Shown one piece after another: positions 7,756-17,600 of a stretch of 64,000 bases of DNA. This DNA comes from Nitrospira sp. (GTDB taxonomy: Bacteria > Nitrospirota > Nitrospiria > Nitrospirales > Nitrospiraceae). The translations under genes were made by a program, and so were the position numbers. Below the pieces are notes generated by a model that was given only the letters and a program-made list of their open reading frames with translations, made no database searches and was not told the origin of the DNA. Every line of letters begins with the position of its first letter. Within the stretch, counting starts at the first letter, position 1. The DNA lies in the NCBI GenBank assembly GCA_009594995.1, contig VOPR01000011.1, forward strand, positions 1 to 64,000. The letters run 5' to 3'.

Positions 7756-9243
7756 ATGCATAGGAGCGGCGGGCATTCAGTGATTACTCTGCGGCGGGAT
7801 GAACGGGGGATGGCGTTGTTGGCGGTGTTGATGGTGGTGTGTCTCCTGACATTGTTGGGTATGACCTCTCTGCAGCTTGCAGGCCAGGAGGTGGTCGGTG
7901 CCAGCGCCTTGCAGGAAGAACGGGTTGCTCATCATGCCGCGGAAGCGGCTGTCGATGTCGTGATGGGGTGGTTTCATGATCCGGCACTCCTGTCACAGGA
8001 GGTTGGGACGTCGTGGTTCGCCAAACGATTGGTCAATGTGCAGGGAGACCCGTCGTACTTTGATGCGCAGGGGCGTGCGCAATTTGTCGGGACCGTCGCC
8101 AATCCCGACATTGTGTTCGATGCGGCCAATCTCCAACACGACCGTTTGCTCAACGATCCTCAAACAGGTTGGTTCAAGTCGCTCAAGGGGCTGGCCAGAA
8201 TTCTCAAGTTGCGGGTGTATGGCGCGACGCGGCCTGGCCTGCTGTGTACGGTAGAGGTGACGGCGGGAGCCGGCCATGCGTCGCGTGTGACGAAGACATT
8301 AAGCGTTGAGTTGGGTGCTTATGCCGTTCCGGCTCTGCACGCGCCGCTGCAAAGCGGCACTCTTGGAAGCGAGTCGGCACAAGCACGAGCCGGTTCCGTC
8401 TTTGCGCATTGGGGTGAAATGGTGATTCGCGGCCGGGCCTATTTCCCTCGTCCGGAGGAAGTACCGGTCAAGAGCGGGTTGGCTCCCGTGAGCGGGCAGG
8501 CGTATGACGAAATGAGTCATCGCGAGGATCGGTGGCTGAACATTCGTCTCGGGGGCGACGTCTTCTTTGCCCAGCTTCCGATTGAGGCCTGGTCTGGCGT
8601 GCCCTTAAACGTTCACGCACATCAGGAACCGGTTCCTGGCATCAAAGTGGATCAGTGGGACTACGCGACCTTGAAGCGAATGGCCATGCAGTTCGGACGA
8701 TATTACGGTCTTGATCGAGAAGGGCTGCTGTACCCGGGTGGCGTGATTGAGCCGGGGCTTGGGCGCTCTGCGGCGGAGGTATTTGCGTCGAAAGGACCTG
8801 GGGATCATCGAGGACTGATCTTTGTCGACACGCTTGACGGGCTGCCGCCGCGCGCGGACAACATGGGCACGATCGTGCTTGATCAGGACTATGCCGAAGG
8901 CATCTTTATTGTGAACGCGCATGTTCTCTGGAAGGCAGGGGCATCCGGGAAATCCGTTCCGGCGTTGAGCCCCCCGCCGGATGGCCAACAGTCGCTTGGG
9001 ACGAGAATTCCGGTGCAGTTGTCCGGGATTCATCTTCAGGGAGTCTTGTATTCAGCCGGTGATGTCCGATACGTCGGCCACCTCAAAGTCTACGGCGGTG
9101 TGGTGGCGCAAGGGGCCGTTGTAGACGGCACGAACGGATCGGGGACGTTCGAGGTCTGGTACAACCACGATCTTCGAGAAGGGTTAGTGCAAGGTCTCCC
9201 GCTGGTGTATGTCGCGCCAGGCAGTTGGCAGGCTAAGCTATGA
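7756..9243 (+). CDS. PilX-like large minor pilin / tip protein (cassette 1)
   Basis: The 495-residue product has an N-terminal PilX-type segment, DERGMALLAVLMVVCLLTLLG, followed by a helix with EERVAHHAAEAAVDVVMGW. PilX/GspK proteins lack the usual glutamate-5 pilin signal, as here. The long C-terminal part is not recognised; GspK proteins also carry a large extra domain, so this could cap the fibre. ATG 7756 follows GGACGGAGG. It closes cassette 1, and the ATPase gene starts 68 bases later. It is more than twice the size of its counterpart at 13623. Confidence 0.75.
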   Translation: MHRSGGHSVITLRRDERGMALLAVLMVVCLLTLLGMTSLQLAGQEVVGASALQEERVAHHAAEAAVDVVMGWFHDPALLSQEVGTSWFAKRLVNVQGDPSYFDAQGRAQFVGTVANPDIVFDAANLQHDRLLNDPQTGWFKSLKGLARILKLRVYGATRPGLLCTVEVTAGAGHASRVTKTLSVELGAYAVPALHAPLQSGTLGSESAQARAGSVFAHWGEMVIRGRAYFPRPEEVPVKSGLAPVSGQAYDEMSHREDRWLNIRLGGDVFFAQLPIEAWSGVPLNVHAHQEPVPGIKVDQWDYATLKRMAMQFGRYYGLDREGLLYPGGVIEPGLGRSAAEVFASKGPGDHRGLIFVDTLDGLPPRADNMGTIVLDQDYAEGIFIVNAHVLWKAGASGKSVPALSPPPDGQQSLGTRIPVQLSGIHLQGVLYSAGDVRYVGHLKVYGGVVAQGAVVDGTNGSGTFEVWYNHDLREGLVQGLPLVYVAPGSWQAKL

Positions 9244-9311
9244 ATACATAGATAGAGCCGCAGAGTTGTCCCTCGATTCGTGCCCTAGGTAGGTAGAAAG
9301 GAACCGGTTTC

Positions 9312-11111
9312 ATGATTCGCGCAACCTCATCAGTCCTATCGGCAAGTAGTGCATTGCAATGTGCGGCACGCTCGGGCCGGACACGTTCATCCGGCCGCTA
9401 CGACCAGCTGGTCTTACAGGGTTTTCTTCGGCAGGAAGAGCTCACACTCGCTATGTCAGAAGCTTCACGCAAGCGGCTTGATGTGGCCACGTTGCTCATG
9501 GATCGGTATCGGATTCCGAAGCCGGCCATCGGAGCAGCTCTGGCGGAGTACTACGGCTGCCAGTTTCTTGCCTATGACGAACGTACCATGGTGGAACCGG
9601 AGCTATTGAAGAACCTCAGCTTTGACTACCTCAGGATGAACCATTGGGTTCCTCTCCGGCGGCAGGAATCCAAAGTGGAGGTCCTGATCGACGATCCCCA
9701 TAATCCTGACAAGCTTCTTGATGTGCGGCGCGCGTTTCCCGGGCAGACGCTGGAGTATCGTGTCGGACTGCGTGCAGACATCGAGCGCGTGTTGAGTGCC
9801 GTGTGCGGACGTGATCTGGATGATCCGATCACGGATATTCTGGGTGAGCTGGTCAGTGAGGCCCAGCTGGAAGAGCAGCAGAATGCGACCATTGCCGCAA
9901 TTACCGAAAACGATTCAGCGATCGTTCGTCTCGCCAACCAGATCATTGCGGAGGCCTATCGGCGCGGGGCGTCGGATATCCATATTGAACCTTACGCCGA
10001 CCGGAAGGAAACGGCGGTGCGATTCCGGGTTGATGGCACATGCTTTACCTACATGAAGATTCCGGCGGCCTACCGCCGTGCGATCGTGTCTCGCGTGAAG
10101 ATTATGGCCAATTTGGATATTGCCGAACGGCGGAAACCTCAGGATGGAAAAATCCGCTTCAAATTGACCACGGGACAGGAAATTGAGTTGCGCGTTGCAA
10201 CCCTGCCCACCGCTGGGTTTAACGAAGATGTCGTGATTCGGTTGTTGAGCGCCAATGGTCCCCGACGGCTTGAGGGCTTGGAATTCAGTGCCGACACTCG
10301 CCGCCAGGTGGAGCAGTTGGCGCAGAAACCGCATGGCATCGTGCTCTGTGCCGGCCCTACCGGGTCGGGCAAGACGACGACGCTACACGCCATTCTGGCG
10401 TCTATCAACACTGATGAACGAAAGATCTGGACGGCTGAGGATCCGATCGAGATTACGCAGGATGGGTTGCGACAGGTTCAAGTGCATCCCAAGATCGGCC
10501 TGACCTTTGCCACCACCATGCGGGCCTTCTTGCGAGCAGACCCGGATGTCATCATGATCGGAGAAATGCGCGACAAGGAAACGGCGGATATTGCCATCGA
10601 AGCCTCTCTGACCGGCCATTTGGTGTTCAGTACGATCCATACGAATAGCGCGGTGGAAACGGTCGTGCGATTGCTCGACCTCGGTTGTGACCCGTTCAAT
10701 TTCTCCGATGCCATGTTAGGCGTGTTGGCCATGCGGTTGTGTAAACGTATTTGTCCCAATTGCCGTGAGTCCTATCATCCGACTCGCAGCGAATACGATG
10801 AATTGGTGCAAGCCTTCGGGGCGGTCGAGTGGAGGGAACAGCAGCCTGCGTACGATCCAGCCTTTACACTGTTTCGCGGACGCGGATGTGACGCCTGTAA
10901 CCAGACCGGGTATCGCGGGCGGGTTCCCATCCATGAGCTCATGGTGGTGTCCGAGCGCATGAAAGCGCTCATTCAAACGCGGACCCGTACCGGAGAACTG
11001 TTGGCGCTCGCGAAAAGTGAAGGCATGAAGACCTTGCTTCAGGATGGTATTGAGAAAGTCCTTCAGGGGATCACTACGTATAAACAGGTCAGAGCCGTGG
11101 CGATAAAGTAG
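9312..11111 (+). CDS. PilB/GspE-type assembly ATPase
   Basis: This 599-residue cytoplasmic hexameric ATPase is expected to power pilus or pseudopilus extension. An N-terminal GSPII_E domain (about residues 30-160) is followed by the core ATPase. Walker A is AGPTGSGKTTTL (about 347-358), the Asp box lies around EDPIEITQDGLRQVQV, Walker B is DPDVIMIGEMRD, and the His box is FSTIHTNSA. A zinc tetracysteine is present as CKRICPNC and CDACNQTG, as in GspE/PilB rather than PilT. It lies between two minor pilin cassettes; no PilC platform or PilMNOPQ genes are in view. Confidence 0.93.
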   Translation: MIRATSSVLSASSALQCAARSGRTRSSGRYDQLVLQGFLRQEELTLAMSEASRKRLDVATLLMDRYRIPKPAIGAALAEYYGCQFLAYDERTMVEPELLKNLSFDYLRMNHWVPLRRQESKVEVLIDDPHNPDKLLDVRRAFPGQTLEYRVGLRADIERVLSAVCGRDLDDPITDILGELVSEAQLEEQQNATIAAITENDSAIVRLANQIIAEAYRRGASDIHIEPYADRKETAVRFRVDGTCFTYMKIPAAYRRAIVSRVKIMANLDIAERRKPQDGKIRFKLTTGQEIELRVATLPTAGFNEDVVIRLLSANGPRRLEGLEFSADTRRQVEQLAQKPHGIVLCAGPTGSGKTTTLHAILASINTDERKIWTAEDPIEITQDGLRQVQVHPKIGLTFATTMRAFLRADPDVIMIGEMRDKETADIAIEASLTGHLVFSTIHTNSAVETVVRLLDLGCDPFNFSDAMLGVLAMRLCKRICPNCRESYHPTRSEYDELVQAFGAVEWREQQPAYDPAFTLFRGRGCDACNQTGYRGRVPIHELMVVSERMKALIQTRTRTGELLALAKSEGMKTLLQDGIEKVLQGITTYKQVRAVAIK

Positions 11112-11463
11112 CGCTTTTCGTCTCCAGCCAGGCCCCTTCGTCTCAGTACGGTCTGTTCTCCGTTAAAGACGGTTTGTGTCTATGCGTCTATTGCAGTGAA
11201 CCCGCGTAAGCGTCCCGCCGTCCTGCAACCTGCTCCGCGAATGAAATAGATCTCCGCGTCAGCAACCAAAGATGGGCTGCGGTCCCTTGCCTACCGCCGT
11301 TGCTCCGCCATTCTGGCTCGTCAGGCAGACTAAACATCGCCATCGTTTCGACAAAAATTGTCATCTAGGTGATCATCAAACGCTCGGAATTGTACGGCGG
11401 TCGAGATGAATGCGGTCTATATATCAAATAGTTACGTAGATATTCGCGTGAAATTCCATCGGC
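11112..11463 (+). other. Intergenic stretch upstream of minor pilin cassette 2
   Basis: About 350 bases separate the ATPase from cassette 2. No convincing gene, tRNA or hairpin with a U-tract was seen. The last 80 bases are AT-rich (CTATATATCAAATAG near 11415) and probably hold the promoter of cassette 2, but no pair of -35/-10 boxes with good spacing could be fixed. Confidence 0.5.
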
Positions 11464-11967
11464 ATGGCACTTGCTCATCTGCCTGTTGCCATGTGTGTCT
11501 CTAGCTATCACCAACGATTTGTTGCTGTCCGTCGCCAAGGGGGCTTCACCCTTATCGAAGTGATGATTGCCGTGGCGATTGTCGGCATCCTGGCGATGGT
11601 GGCTGTCCCCAACTATCTTCAATGGAATGCGCGATATCAGCTGAAACAAGGCACGACAGAACTTGCCGGTAGCCTTAGCCTGGCACGTATGGCGGCGATG
11701 AATCGCAATCTGGCTGTTACTGTGACGTTGGCGCTGGTATCCGGCCGGGTGAATGTGGACTTTGGTGGTGCATTGGCCCCCCTGGTGCTGCCCCAGACGA
11801 TCGTCGCATTTACGGGCGGCCCGACCATTCAGTTCACGCGACAGGGGTTGAGCGGAGCCGCCGCAAATGTGCCCCTGACTCTGGTGTCCCAACAGGGGAC
11901 AGTCTATTCCCTGGTCGTCACTCCATCCGGCAAGGTGAACTGGTGCGCCCAAGCGACCTGTCCGTAG
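11464..11967 (+). CDS. FimT/GspH-like minor pseudopilin (cassette 2)
   Basis: The 167-residue product has leader RRQGG followed by FTLIEVMIAVAIVGILAMVA, a textbook prepilin signal. SLSLARMAAMNRNLAVTV matches the FimT/GspH family helix and first strand. The leader is long if the first ATG (11464) is used; ATG 11491 would shorten it by nine residues, and neither has a strong ribosome site. Two cysteines close to the C-terminus (CAQATC) could form a disulfide. It opens the second minor pilin set, paralogous to the gene at 6004. Confidence 0.88.
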   Translation: MALAHLPVAMCVSSYHQRFVAVRRQGGFTLIEVMIAVAIVGILAMVAVPNYLQWNARYQLKQGTTELAGSLSLARMAAMNRNLAVTVTLALVSGRVNVDFGGALAPLVLPQTIVAFTGGPTIQFTRQGLSGAAANVPLTLVSQQGTVYSLVVTPSGKVNWCAQATCP

Positions 11968-11974
11968 AACCTGA

Positions 11975-12499
11975 ATGAGACCCACGATGGAACGAGAAGC
12001 ATTGTCAGGACCCCCCGCGCCATGTCAGCAAGGGTTTACCCTGTTAGAGGCTATGGTCGCGGCAAGTGTCCTCTCAGTCGGTTTGTTGGGGTTGGCGGGC
12101 TTGTCGGGAATGTCGCTGGGGAAAAACGTGGATGCGAATGACATGGCGCGTGTCACCAATATCGCGGCAGATATGACGGAGCGCATTCAAAATAACCGGC
12201 AGCGCGTTCTGGATTACCACAACACCACGACAGCCGCGGCCTGTCCGCAGAGCGTGAGTACCCAACGTATGGCGTGGGGCGATTGCACTCAATGGCAAAG
12301 TCTGGTGACCAATTCCGGTCTCTTGGGCGCCGCGGGGGTTGTGACGGCGGCTCGTCTCGACCCGGACCCCACTGCCAACCCTGTCACGATGAATCGATTC
12401 TTGGTCACGATCACGGTGAGTTGGCAGACCCGGAAGACCGATGTGAGTACCGCCCGAAACAAAACCGCTGTGTTTACGACGGTAGTTGCGCCCGAATAG
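11975..12499 (+). CDS. PilV-like minor pseudopilin (cassette 2)
   Basis: This 174-residue protein carries the leader CQQG and then FTLLEAMVAASVLSVGLLGL, followed by an amphipathic helix with TNIAADMTERIQNNRQRV. That NxAxxMxERI(Q)xN pattern is typical of PilV. A central CPQS...GDC pair may form a disulfide. The gene starts seven bases after the FimT-like gene stops and ends two bases before the PilW-like start, so the cassette is one transcription unit. Confidence 0.9.
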   Translation: MRPTMEREALSGPPAPCQQGFTLLEAMVAASVLSVGLLGLAGLSGMSLGKNVDANDMARVTNIAADMTERIQNNRQRVLDYHNTTTAAACPQSVSTQRMAWGDCTQWQSLVTNSGLLGAAGVVTAARLDPDPTANPVTMNRFLVTITVSWQTRKTDVSTARNKTAVFTTVVAPE

Positions 12500-12501
12500 G
12501 C

Positions 12502-13623
12502 ATGATGTGGAGCACCACGATGCGTCGATGTGAACAGAACCAGCAAGGCTTTACACTGGTGGAATTGATGGCCGCTGTGTTGATCACGGTGGTGATCGTG
12601 GCGGCCACGATGACGACGGTCGTCACTTCCAATCGTGCCAATGTGGTGAACACGCAGGTCGCGGATACGCAGCAGAATGTCCGATTGGCGATTGATTTAA
12701 TGAGTCGGGATCTCAAGCTTGCGGGCTTCAACTATAACGCCACCGACCCGGCAACGACCTCCGTCGGTGCCTGCAATGCCACTATCGGTGCGGTTACGAA
12801 GCCGGTTGGTTTGCTTCCGCAGGATCAAACACCAACCGGGGCGGATACCGGCGCGGATGGTGTGTCGATGGTGCTTCCGATCATGAATACAACCGGTTGG
12901 ACGTTGACGGCGGCGGTGGGTGGAACTGCGAATGCCGTGACATTCGACAATTCAATCAGCCTCTCAGGAACCGCGATTACTGAAATGCTTGCGCAGGGGC
13001 TTGCGGTCAATTCCACGGTGTCGATCGGAGGCGCGCTGTCAAAAACCGTGAAAACGATCGGGGCCACGTCCATCGGGTTCGGCGCCGGGAACTATGTGAG
13101 CGGACAATTTCCAATCGGAACGCCTGTGTATCTGATGCAGTGTGTTCGATACCAAATTGTGGCCAATACGCCGGCAACCTGTGGAAGTAATACGCCCTGT
13201 CTGGTTCGAGATAACGTGCCGCTCGTCGATGGCGTCGAAGATATGCAGATCACCTATGCCTGTGACGGATGCAATCAAGCGGCGCCTAATCCGCTCTATG
13301 CGGACGGGGTGATCGATGATCAAGACGGCTCTTCCTCTTCCGGGTTTCCGACCTTTTCGCAGGGAGATTTTGTTTCGAACGGATCCTGGGCGATCAGTCC
13401 GAGGACGCCGGATAAGATCAGGATGGCGCAAGTGAGTCTGGTTGTCAGACCCACGAAAGCAGATGATGGCCTTGATGAGCGGGGAACCAAGGCCGCGAAT
13501 ACCACAGGCCCCGTGATCGTCGGCGACCACAACCCTTCAGCCGACACCGGGTATAACGCCACTACCTACAACCAGCAACGAAGACGAGTGCTGGTTCGTA
13601 CGATCCAGCCGAGAAACCTGTAA
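12502..13623 (+). CDS. PilW-like minor pseudopilin (cassette 2)
   Basis: The product is 373 residues from the tandem ATGs at 12502/12505; a longer upstream frame from 12274 is rejected because it lies in the PilV-like gene. The leader NQQG is followed by FTLVELMAAVLITVVIVAAT. The helix NVRLAIDLMSRDLKLAGFNY is the mark of PilW. Near the C-terminus RRRVLVRTIQPRNL resembles the conserved PilW ending. CDGC (about residue 254) may be a disulfide. The TAATG overlap couples it to the next gene. Confidence 0.92.
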   Translation: MMWSTTMRRCEQNQQGFTLVELMAAVLITVVIVAATMTTVVTSNRANVVNTQVADTQQNVRLAIDLMSRDLKLAGFNYNATDPATTSVGACNATIGAVTKPVGLLPQDQTPTGADTGADGVSMVLPIMNTTGWTLTAAVGGTANAVTFDNSISLSGTAITEMLAQGLAVNSTVSIGGALSKTVKTIGATSIGFGAGNYVSGQFPIGTPVYLMQCVRYQIVANTPATCGSNTPCLVRDNVPLVDGVEDMQITYACDGCNQAAPNPLYADGVIDDQDGSSSSGFPTFSQGDFVSNGSWAISPRTPDKIRMAQVSLVVRPTKADDGLDERGTKAANTTGPVIVGDHNPSADTGYNATTYNQQRRRVLVRTIQPRNL

Positions 13624-14273
13624 TGAGAGACGTCGTGATGAAGCTGCGACAGGCATCCATTGCTGCAACTCCAGGGCGCGAGGAAAGTGAGGCACGAGAT
13701 CAACGAGGCATCGCCTTGCTCACGGTGATGTTGATGTTGTTGATTCTTTCCATCCTCGGCATCGCGTCGATCACCGTCACCAGCATGGAAAACCGCATGG
13801 CAGGATTTTTTCGAACGACTGAAGCGGTGGTGGCTGCGGCAGATTCTTGTGAAGGGCTTGCCGCCAATATTATTCAGCAAACGTTGTCGCCTCCCGGAGT
13901 GCTTCCGACGTCGTTCGTCGCGCCGGCAGGTCCGGTTCCTGCCGCGAATGCCACCATTCTCTGGCAGGAGATCTATGGCTCTTCACCTCTACCGTCACCC
14001 GCACCGAGTGGAACGTTAGCCGAAAACTACGCAGATTCTGCGGCCACGGACCCCAACTTTGTGATGACGAATTTGCCGGGATTTACGGTCAACGGGGACA
14101 TCGACCGTCTTTACGCACACCCTAAATATGGGCAGGACGCCAAGGTTGCTTCCACTGAATTTGTATACCGCATCACTTGTACGGCCACTAACGCCACAAC
14201 TGGGGCAAGTAGCACGGTGACCTCAGTGTACGGCTGTCTGGATGGCGATACGTGCGTGAAGAAAATCAATTGA
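13623..14273 (+). CDS. PilX-like minor pilin (cassette 2)
   Basis: This 216-residue protein contains QRGIALLTVMLMLLILSILGIASI, the PilX N-terminal membrane segment, then VTSMENRMAGFFRTTEAVVAAADS, the usual helix that packs into the fibre. No glutamate-5 type signal is present, as in other PilX/GspK proteins. Late cysteines (CTAT, CLDGDTC) may be paired. It starts one base inside the PilW stop. The next gene begins 17 bases after its stop, with its own AAGGAGG. Confidence 0.9.
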   Translation: MRDVVMKLRQASIAATPGREESEARDQRGIALLTVMLMLLILSILGIASITVTSMENRMAGFFRTTEAVVAAADSCEGLAANIIQQTLSPPGVLPTSFVAPAGPVPAANATILWQEIYGSSPLPSPAPSGTLAENYADSAATDPNFVMTNLPGFTVNGDIDRLYAHPKYGQDAKVASTEFVYRITCTATNATTGASSTVTSVYGCLDGDTCVKKIN

Positions 14274-14290
14274 GACAAGGAGGCACGGTG

Positions 14291-14611
14291 ATGAACAACA
14301 GGGTCCTCCTCATGGTGCTTGGCATGGTGCTGATGCTGTCTGCCACGCCAGCCACAAGTTTTGCGCAGACTGACCAGACACAACCGACAATGTTGTTTTC
14401 GACCGTCGGGTTTCAATCCGGGGTGATTGACGAGGTTCAGGGATCGACGATTCGCATCGATGGCCGGAGTTATGTGTTAAAGGCCGCCGTGGTGGTGGTC
14501 ACCCATGAAGGGGAGCCGCTCGAACTTGACCGGATCATCCCAACATCGCTGGTGAAATTCCATTTGAAGGAAGGCCACATCGACAAGATGGTGGTCACAT
14601 TGCCGCAATAG
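14291..14611 (+). CDS. Small exported protein, PilY2-like by position
   Basis: The 106-residue product starts at ATG 14291, eight bases after AAGGAGG; an in-frame start at 14252 lies inside the PilX gene and is rejected. The first 25 residues form a clear Sec signal peptide (VLLMVLGMVLMLSATPATSFAQT). The mature part is a small beta-rich module with VIDEVQGSTIRIDGRSYVL. Position (directly before pilY1), size and export match PilY2 of pseudomonads, but sequence alone does not prove homology. Confidence 0.7.
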   Translation: MNNRVLLMVLGMVLMLSATPATSFAQTDQTQPTMLFSTVGFQSGVIDEVQGSTIRIDGRSYVLKAAVVVVTHEGEPLELDRIIPTSLVKFHLKEGHIDKMVVTLPQ

Positions 14612-14688
14612 CATAAGAAAGGTCTTGTCTCAACTCGTAGCCGAGATTCGACGGCTGTTGTCCTGCTTGAGATAAGGAGGAAGAACGC

Positions 14689-17600
14689 ATGAATCGCCGA
14701 ACCCTTGCTGCTGTCATGGCCGTGGTTGGTAGTGTGAGTGCTGCCCTGTTTGGCTCCGGCGATGCCGTGGCGGTGGTGTCTAATGCCGACTACACTGCCG
14801 TGCCGCCGTTCGTGTCCAGCGCGACGACGCCGAATATCATCATCTTGATGGACAATTCCGGCAGTATGAGTAACCGGGCTTGCGAGTCGACGTCCTGTGG
14901 AACGTTGGCGGACGGGAGCACGTCGACGACCACGACTTGGACCAACACGACTCGGTACTCCGGGTATTTTGATCCGATGACCTGCTATACGTACAACACG
15001 ACCGATACCCGTTTTGAGAGCGGCGCCAGCAAGGCGACATTGGCGACCGCTTGTTCGGACACTCAGTGGGACGGAAATTTCCTGAATTGGTCCACGTTGC
15101 GCCGGTTCGATGCGGTAAAGCGGGCCATGATCGGCGGAGATTGTTTCAGCACCAGAGCGACGGATGGAACCTGCCCGACCAGCGGCACGCCGGCTCTCAA
15201 GACGGTTCGTGCGCAGGCCAGTGGGGTAAACACCGAACGCGCGGACGTCAATTATGCCGGCGGCACCGGAGCCAACACCTATGTTGGACGCATTCCATTG
15301 GCTGATAGAGGCAGTAGCCCCGGAACCATATCTGTCCACGTGTCAGATGCCTACTTCTGCATCGATAACGATACCAGCTTCAATAGCAACTGTGGCGATT
15401 CGTACAGCGTTCGAAAATATCATTTGAAAGTGGGATACACGACCGAGCCCACCGGGGTCATTCAGCAGATTGGCAGCAAGGCACGATTCGGTTTGATGGA
15501 ATTTAAGTCCAGCAGTGAAGGTGCGCGCATGCTGGTAGGCGCTGGGTCACGTCAATCCATCGATTGGGCCGACGGCGACGTTGAGACGTTCACGACGAAT
15601 ATGGCGGCCATGGTGGACGCGGTGCAGGAGTCCAGCCCTTCTACGTGGACCCCGCTGAGCGAGGCCCTCTATGAAACGGCGCGGTATACCGCGCAGATTC
15701 AGTCTACCTTTGCGACCGGGTATGTCTATCCGATTGCTTTTTCCGGCGGCATCTCCAACGGAGTAAATTTTGCCACGACCGGTGCCGGGTCCATTGGGAC
15801 AGATGAAATCACGGCATTGGTCGGCACAGAAACCTGCCCTTCGGGATATATTACGAATGCCTGCGGTCGCGATCCCTACTTCTTCGGGCAAAATCATACG
15901 CCGCCTTGGGCTTCGACGTCCCAGGTCGTCAACTGTTGTCGCACCTTTGTGATCCTCTTTACAGATGGTGAACCGACGCAAGATCAAAGTATTCCATCGG
16001 CGCTTCAGGACTATGCCCACGCCCACCACGGGCAGCACTGTAATGGGAGTGATGGGGCGGCACCCCCAAGACCCGTCAATGGCACGTGTAATACCAATGC
16101 AGCGACGCCGTTCAGCGACCTGCTGGCTGAGCACAAAACCGATTACGCTGATAGCGGCAGTCACTATCTGGACGATGTGGCCTATTGGGCTCATACGAGT
16201 GACCTGAGACCCTGCAGCGGAACAAGCGACGGTACCATTGCAGGATTATCCGTGACCGGACATTGCATCGCCGGTACGCAGAGTTTGACGGTGTATTCGT
16301 TCTTCGCGTTTGGAAATATCAATGGCCGCGGAATTCTCGCGCAAACCGCCCGGCTTGGTGGGTTTGAAGATGCGAATAATGATGGCATTCCACAAACCAG
16401 TGAGTGGGATAAGGAGAATAACCTGACAGGAGCCTCTACGCCGGACGGCATCCCGGATGCGTATTTTGAATCCTCGAATGTCGACGATCTGCAAGACAAG
16501 CTGCTGGCTACGATTGCGAGTATTCTCCGTCGAAGTGCGTCTGGATCGTCAGTCTCGGTGTTGGCCACCGCCTCCACGGGCGAAGGCGCGCTCTATCAAT
16601 CTTATTTCTATCCCAGCACGATCGAACCGTCCACGCTGAGTGATGTGAAATGGACGGGCTATACGCAAGCGTTGTTCATCGACACATTCGGCAATACTCG
16701 CGAGGATACGAATCAAGATGGTCGACTCGACTACAAAGTCGACAAGATCATCAAAACTCGTTTTGACAGCGCATCAAATTCGGTGAAGGTCGACAAATAT
16801 GTGGATACCGACGGCGACGGATTACCCGACGATCAGAATACCGACCATGTGGTGACCCTAGCGGACTGCAATCCCTGCGGACAGGCGTTGAGTGACATCG
16901 TCCCAATTTGGGAAGCGGGGAAGCAGTTGGCATTGAAGGATGCATCGACTCGCAACATTCTCACCTGGGTCGATTCTGACCACGATGGCGTGGTTGATTC
17001 CGGTGAACAGATTGCGTTCACGACGGCGAATGAAGCGACGCTGCGTCCCTATCTTCGTGCGGCGTCGAGCGCAGAAGGCACCAAGATCATCAACTTTGTG
17101 CGTGGGTGTGATGCGACCACATGCACGGAACAGGCGACGACGAGAGACCGTCGACTCAGTGTCACGTCCGGGGCGAGTACCTCCTTGAAGGTGTGGAAAC
17201 TCGGGGACGTGATTCACTCGACGCCGACAATCGTCGCCGGTCCTAAAGATCGGCATGACGCAATCTACGGCGACCAGAGTTATTCGGCTTTCCTTCAGAA
17301 GTGGTACAACCGCAGGCAGGTCGCCTACGTAGGAGGCAATGACGGCATGCTGCATGCATTTAATGCCGGGTACTACCACCCCGGCGATGATTCGAGTACC
17401 GCCTATAACCCTACCACCGGCGGCATTGAGCACGGTTGGTTTACCACGGCTCCCGCAGACAATTCCACGGGAGCGGCGCTCGGTGATGAGTTGTGGGGGT
17501 TTGTTCCCTACGAACTGCTTCCGCAACTCGAGTTCTTGAGTCGTGCCGACTACCAACATGCCTACTATGTTGATTTGCCTCTCAAGGTCGCCGACGTGCG

